Notes under the pieces: generated by a model
What the model was told of the DNA's origin: nothing
Databases searched by the model: none
The model's input: the letters and a program-made list of their open reading frames with translations, nothing else
Source: Bacilli bacterium
Lineage (GTDB): Bacteria > Bacillota_I > Bacilli_A > RF39 > UBA660
Reading direction: 5' to 3'
DNA: 6,956 nt
Assembly (NCBI GenBank): GCA_900753645.1
Contig: CAADZW010000106.1
Location: 1 to 6,956, forward strand
Shown: positions 5,569-6,956 of the stretch, one piece after another
How positions within the stretch are numbered: position 1 is the first letter of the stretch
Layout of the letters: every line of letters starts with the position of its first letter
Translations under genes and position numbers: made by a program

Positions 5569-6477
5569 ATGATAAAATTAGACTTAAAGCCAGCTATCAA
5601 AGAGTTTGATCGTTACGTTAAATTGCAAAAAGATGGCGTTTGTGGTAAAAATGCCGATACAATAAAAGATCTTATGGATAAAAAAGTTATTCATACGATG
5701 AATGTTGTTCAAGATGGAACAACAGTAGTTGAAAAATTACGAGTAGATGATTCATTCAAAAAAATGATTCAAATAGCTCTTTTAGATCATGATATTGGCC
5801 GTTTTGCTCAAGTTCGAACAACCGGTAGTTTCAATGATCAAGCTCTTATGTTATGGTCAGATCATGGTGAATTAGGCGGCGATATTTTAGCGACAGGGCT
5901 TATAGAAAAGCAGATACCAAATACGCGAATATTCGATAGATCAATTATTAATGTGGTGCGAAATCATGTTAGTGCTAGAATCAACCAACGTGATTTAAGT
6001 GCTATATTGTATAGTAGTTTATTAGAGTATGGCGATGCTTATTATATCTATGGCATGGAATCTGAACAGACTAAAGCAATGGTCGATAACTTTATTACTC
6101 AAGTTATTCAAGATGTCGATCGCCTCGACATATACCGTCAAGTAGTAGATGGTCGTTTTGTTCCTAAAAAATCAAACGCACCGATCGCACCAACCATCCT
6201 AGAGGCATTTTATAAAGGACAATATTTAGATATCGGCAATTTAAAGAAACGAAACTTATGGAACGCTAATGTTGGCGAATTAGTTCGATTGAGTTTTATC
6301 AACGATATTAAGTTGTTAAGTGTTGCTAAGATGATCAAAAATGAAAATCTTTTACCAAAAATGCAACTTAAAAGAAGTAATCCATATGTATCTGATGCTT
6401 ACAAATTTACGATTGAAAAATTAGATCATATGATCGAAAATAGCAAAGATGGAGTAACATTATATAAAAAAAGATAG
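5569..6477 (+). CDS. HD-domain metal-dependent phosphohydrolase, substrate unknown
   Basis: A 302-residue soluble-looking protein with no signal peptide or membrane segment. An HD hydrolase core is seen: H42 (V-I-H-T-M-N), H74-D75 (L-L-D-H-D-I-G-R-F), H99 (S-D-H-G-E-L-G-G), H133 (V-R-N-H-V) and D184 (D-V-D-R-L-D). The H...HD...H...H...D pattern fits a two-metal HD site, the type found in many nucleotide and cyclic-dinucleotide phosphodiesterases. The string HDIG occurs, but the GYP motif of HD-GYP proteins does not. The C-terminal third (about 200-302) has no motif I recognise. ATG 5569 follows GGGGG (5556-5560) at 8 bases. It is expressed from its own strong promoter, separately from the infB operon although only 46 bases after rbfA. 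Hydrolase fold likely; substrate and pathway cannot be inferred. Confidence 0.85.
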   Translation: MIKLDLKPAIKEFDRYVKLQKDGVCGKNADTIKDLMDKKVIHTMNVVQDGTTVVEKLRVDDSFKKMIQIALLDHDIGRFAQVRTTGSFNDQALMLWSDHGELGGDILATGLIEKQIPNTRIFDRSIINVVRNHVSARINQRDLSAILYSSLLEYGDAYYIYGMESEQTKAMVDNFITQVIQDVDRLDIYRQVVDGRFVPKKSNAPIAPTILEAFYKGQYLDIGNLKKRNLWNANVGELVRLSFINDIKLLSVAKMIKNENLLPKMQLKRSNPYVSDAYKFTIEKLDHMIENSKDGVTLYKKR

Positions 6478-6507
6478 TTGACAATTTGATCGATAATGTG
6501 TTATATT
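6478..6507 (+). promoter_or_regulatory. Promoter of the T-box/dUTPase transcript
   Basis: A perfect -35 TTGACA (6478-6483) begins directly after the TAG stop codon of the HD gene. An 18-base spacer leads to TATATT (6502-6507), or 17 bases to TTATAT (6501-6506). The start point expected near 6514 is just before the first base of T-box stem I. No terminator is visible between the HD gene and this promoter, so read-through transcripts may also enter the T-box. Confidence 0.7.
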
Positions 6508-6517
6508 GATAATGATA

Positions 6518-6717
6518 TTTAACGAAGAATAAAATAACAGTCATCTGATTCGGTAATATAGAAAATTAGTGGTAGATGAAAACTAATCAAGGTTAGATGA
6601 TCAATTACATTTTATGAGTTAAAACGGGTAATTCCGTTAAAAATATAAGAGTATGGGATATTCATAAATTAAGGTGGTACCGCGAGCAATTCGTCCTTAT
6701 TTGTGGGTATTTTTTTT
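6518..6717 (+). promoter_or_regulatory. T-box riboswitch (uncharged-tRNA sensor), probable Tyr (UAC) specifier
   Basis: The signature AAGGTGGTACCGCG is at 6671-6684. The antiterminator folds as TAAGG (6670-6674) with CCTTA (6695-6699) and GCGA (6682-6685) with TCGT (6691-6694), around the 7-base T-box bulge TGGTACC. Stem I is complete: TTTAAC/GTTAAA (6518-6523 with 6618-6623); a GA-rich internal loop like the kink-turn (GAAGA opposite GA); ATAAAAT/ATTTTAT (6529-6535 with 6609-6615); a specifier loop; an 11-bp helix (6540-6550 with 6591-6601); and an apical stem ATTAG/CTAAT (6565-6569 with 6583-6587). A small ACGG/CCGT hairpin follows at 6624-6637. In the specifier loop, UAC (6606-6608) followed by A is the best-placed triplet. 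The bulge reads UGGU, expecting a tRNA ending in ACCA, which fits tRNA-Tyr. Uncharged tRNA should stabilise the antiterminator and switch on the downstream gene. Confidence 0.93.
6676..6717 (+). terminator. T-box-associated terminator (weak stem with U run)
   Basis: GGTACC (6676-6681) can pair with GGTATT (6706-6711), including two G-U pairs, and GCAA (6686-6689) with TTGT (6701-6704). Eight T bases run from 6710 to 6717. This fold uses the T-box bulge and so excludes the antiterminator, as expected for the off state. The stem is poor for an intrinsic terminator; the alternative is that regulation works partly at translation. Confidence 0.45.
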
Positions 6718-6726
6718 GGAGGTTTT

Positions 6727-6956
6727 ATGAGTTGGAATGAGATTTATCAAAGAAATAAAAAATTGGATGATATCTTCATGAGTTATCTTAACGACAAAAC
6801 TATAATCGATAAAAATTGTCTTGAATTAACTGTTGAAATAGCGGAATTTGCTAACGAAACACGATGCTTTAAATATTGGTCAACTAAAAAAATGAATAAG
6901 GAAGCCGCCTTAGAAGAACTGGCTGACAGTATTATGACATGTTTATTTTTTTATAA
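6727..6956 (+). CDS. Dimeric all-alpha dUTP diphosphatase (dUTPase type 2, MazG-like fold), C-terminus cut by window edge
   Basis: The 76 visible residues match the N-terminal half of the dimeric dUTPase family, which hydrolyses dUTP to dUMP and pyrophosphate, keeping uracil out of DNA and supplying dUMP for dTMP synthesis. Visible are the E-x-x-E metal motif (E37, E40), the family block N-E-T-R-C-F-K-Y-W-S (43-52) and the E-x-x-D motif (E64, D67). This is the fold shared with MazG, not the trimeric beta-barrel dUTPase. The start is ATG 6727 with GGAGG at 6718-6722; the 4-base spacing is short, and the ribosome binding site directly abuts the U run of the T-box terminator. It is the first gene behind the T-box; what follows is outside the window. 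Confidence 0.85.
   Translation, partial: MSWNEIYQRNKKLDDIFMSYLNDKTIIDKNCLELTVEIAEFANETRCFKYWSTKKMNKEAALEELADSIMTCLFFY

Noticed and set aside
5786..5806. HD-GYP cyclic-di-GMP phosphodiesterase, suggested by the string HDIG
   Set aside because: No GYP motif or HD-GYP spacing follows; only the general HD metal pattern is supported.
1..6956. Mycoplasma-type genetic code (TGA = Trp)
   Set aside because: infB and rbfA end in TGA where the protein families end, and tryptophans are encoded by TGG.
1..6956. CRISPR array, insertion sequence, tRNA/rRNA gene or phage defence operon
   Set aside because: I saw no spaced direct repeats, terminal inverted repeats, transposase, cloverleaf or rRNA motif; the genes are mostly housekeeping. 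The CPBP (Abi-like) protein alone does not support a defence system.

Overview
The window is AT-rich DNA from a low-GC Gram-positive lineage (Bacillota or Mollicutes-like). Evidence: the rimP-nusA-ylxR-infB-rbfA order, strong GGAGG-type ribosome binding sites, TTG/GTG starts and a T-box leader. TGA is a stop (infB, rbfA) and tryptophan is TGG, so the Mycoplasma code (table 4) does not apply. I cannot assign a genus; small gaps, short versions of core genes and missing operon members suggest a streamlined genome.

Layout. Positions 1-1260 (minus strand): a two-gene unit, a CPBP-family membrane protease-like gene followed by a membrane-anchored calcineurin-like phosphoesterase that runs off the left edge. 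Positions 1261-1410: divergent promoter region with one extended -10 promoter in each direction, and a hairpin of the rimP-leader type at the start of the rightward transcript. Positions 1411-5522: translation/transcription operon with a short RimP (N-terminal domain only), NusA with an acidic insertion in its N-terminal domain, YlxR/RnpM, IF2 and RbfA. Genes are separated by 1 to 14 bases or overlap. The ylxQ and ylxP genes that accompany this operon in Bacillus are absent. Positions 5519-6477: a very strong promoter overlapping the rbfA stop codon, then an HD-domain hydrolase of unknown substrate. Positions 6478-6726: a second TTGACA promoter and a complete T-box riboswitch. Positions 6727-6956: the start of a dimeric (all-alpha) dUTPase, cut by the right edge.

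How the genes work together. RimP and RbfA mature the 30S subunit, IF2 starts translation, NusA couples RNA polymerase pausing, termination and antitermination to it, and RnpM modulates RNase P. This is a classic RNA/ribosome biogenesis operon. The most unusual arrangement is a T-box, normally a sensor of uncharged tRNA for aminoacyl-tRNA synthetase and amino-acid genes, directly in front of a dUTPase gene. The specifier loop reads best as UAC (Tyr), so the dUTPase may be the first gene of an amino-acid-related operon continuing to the right. I found no CRISPR array, insertion sequence, tRNA or rRNA gene, and no clear novel defence system.
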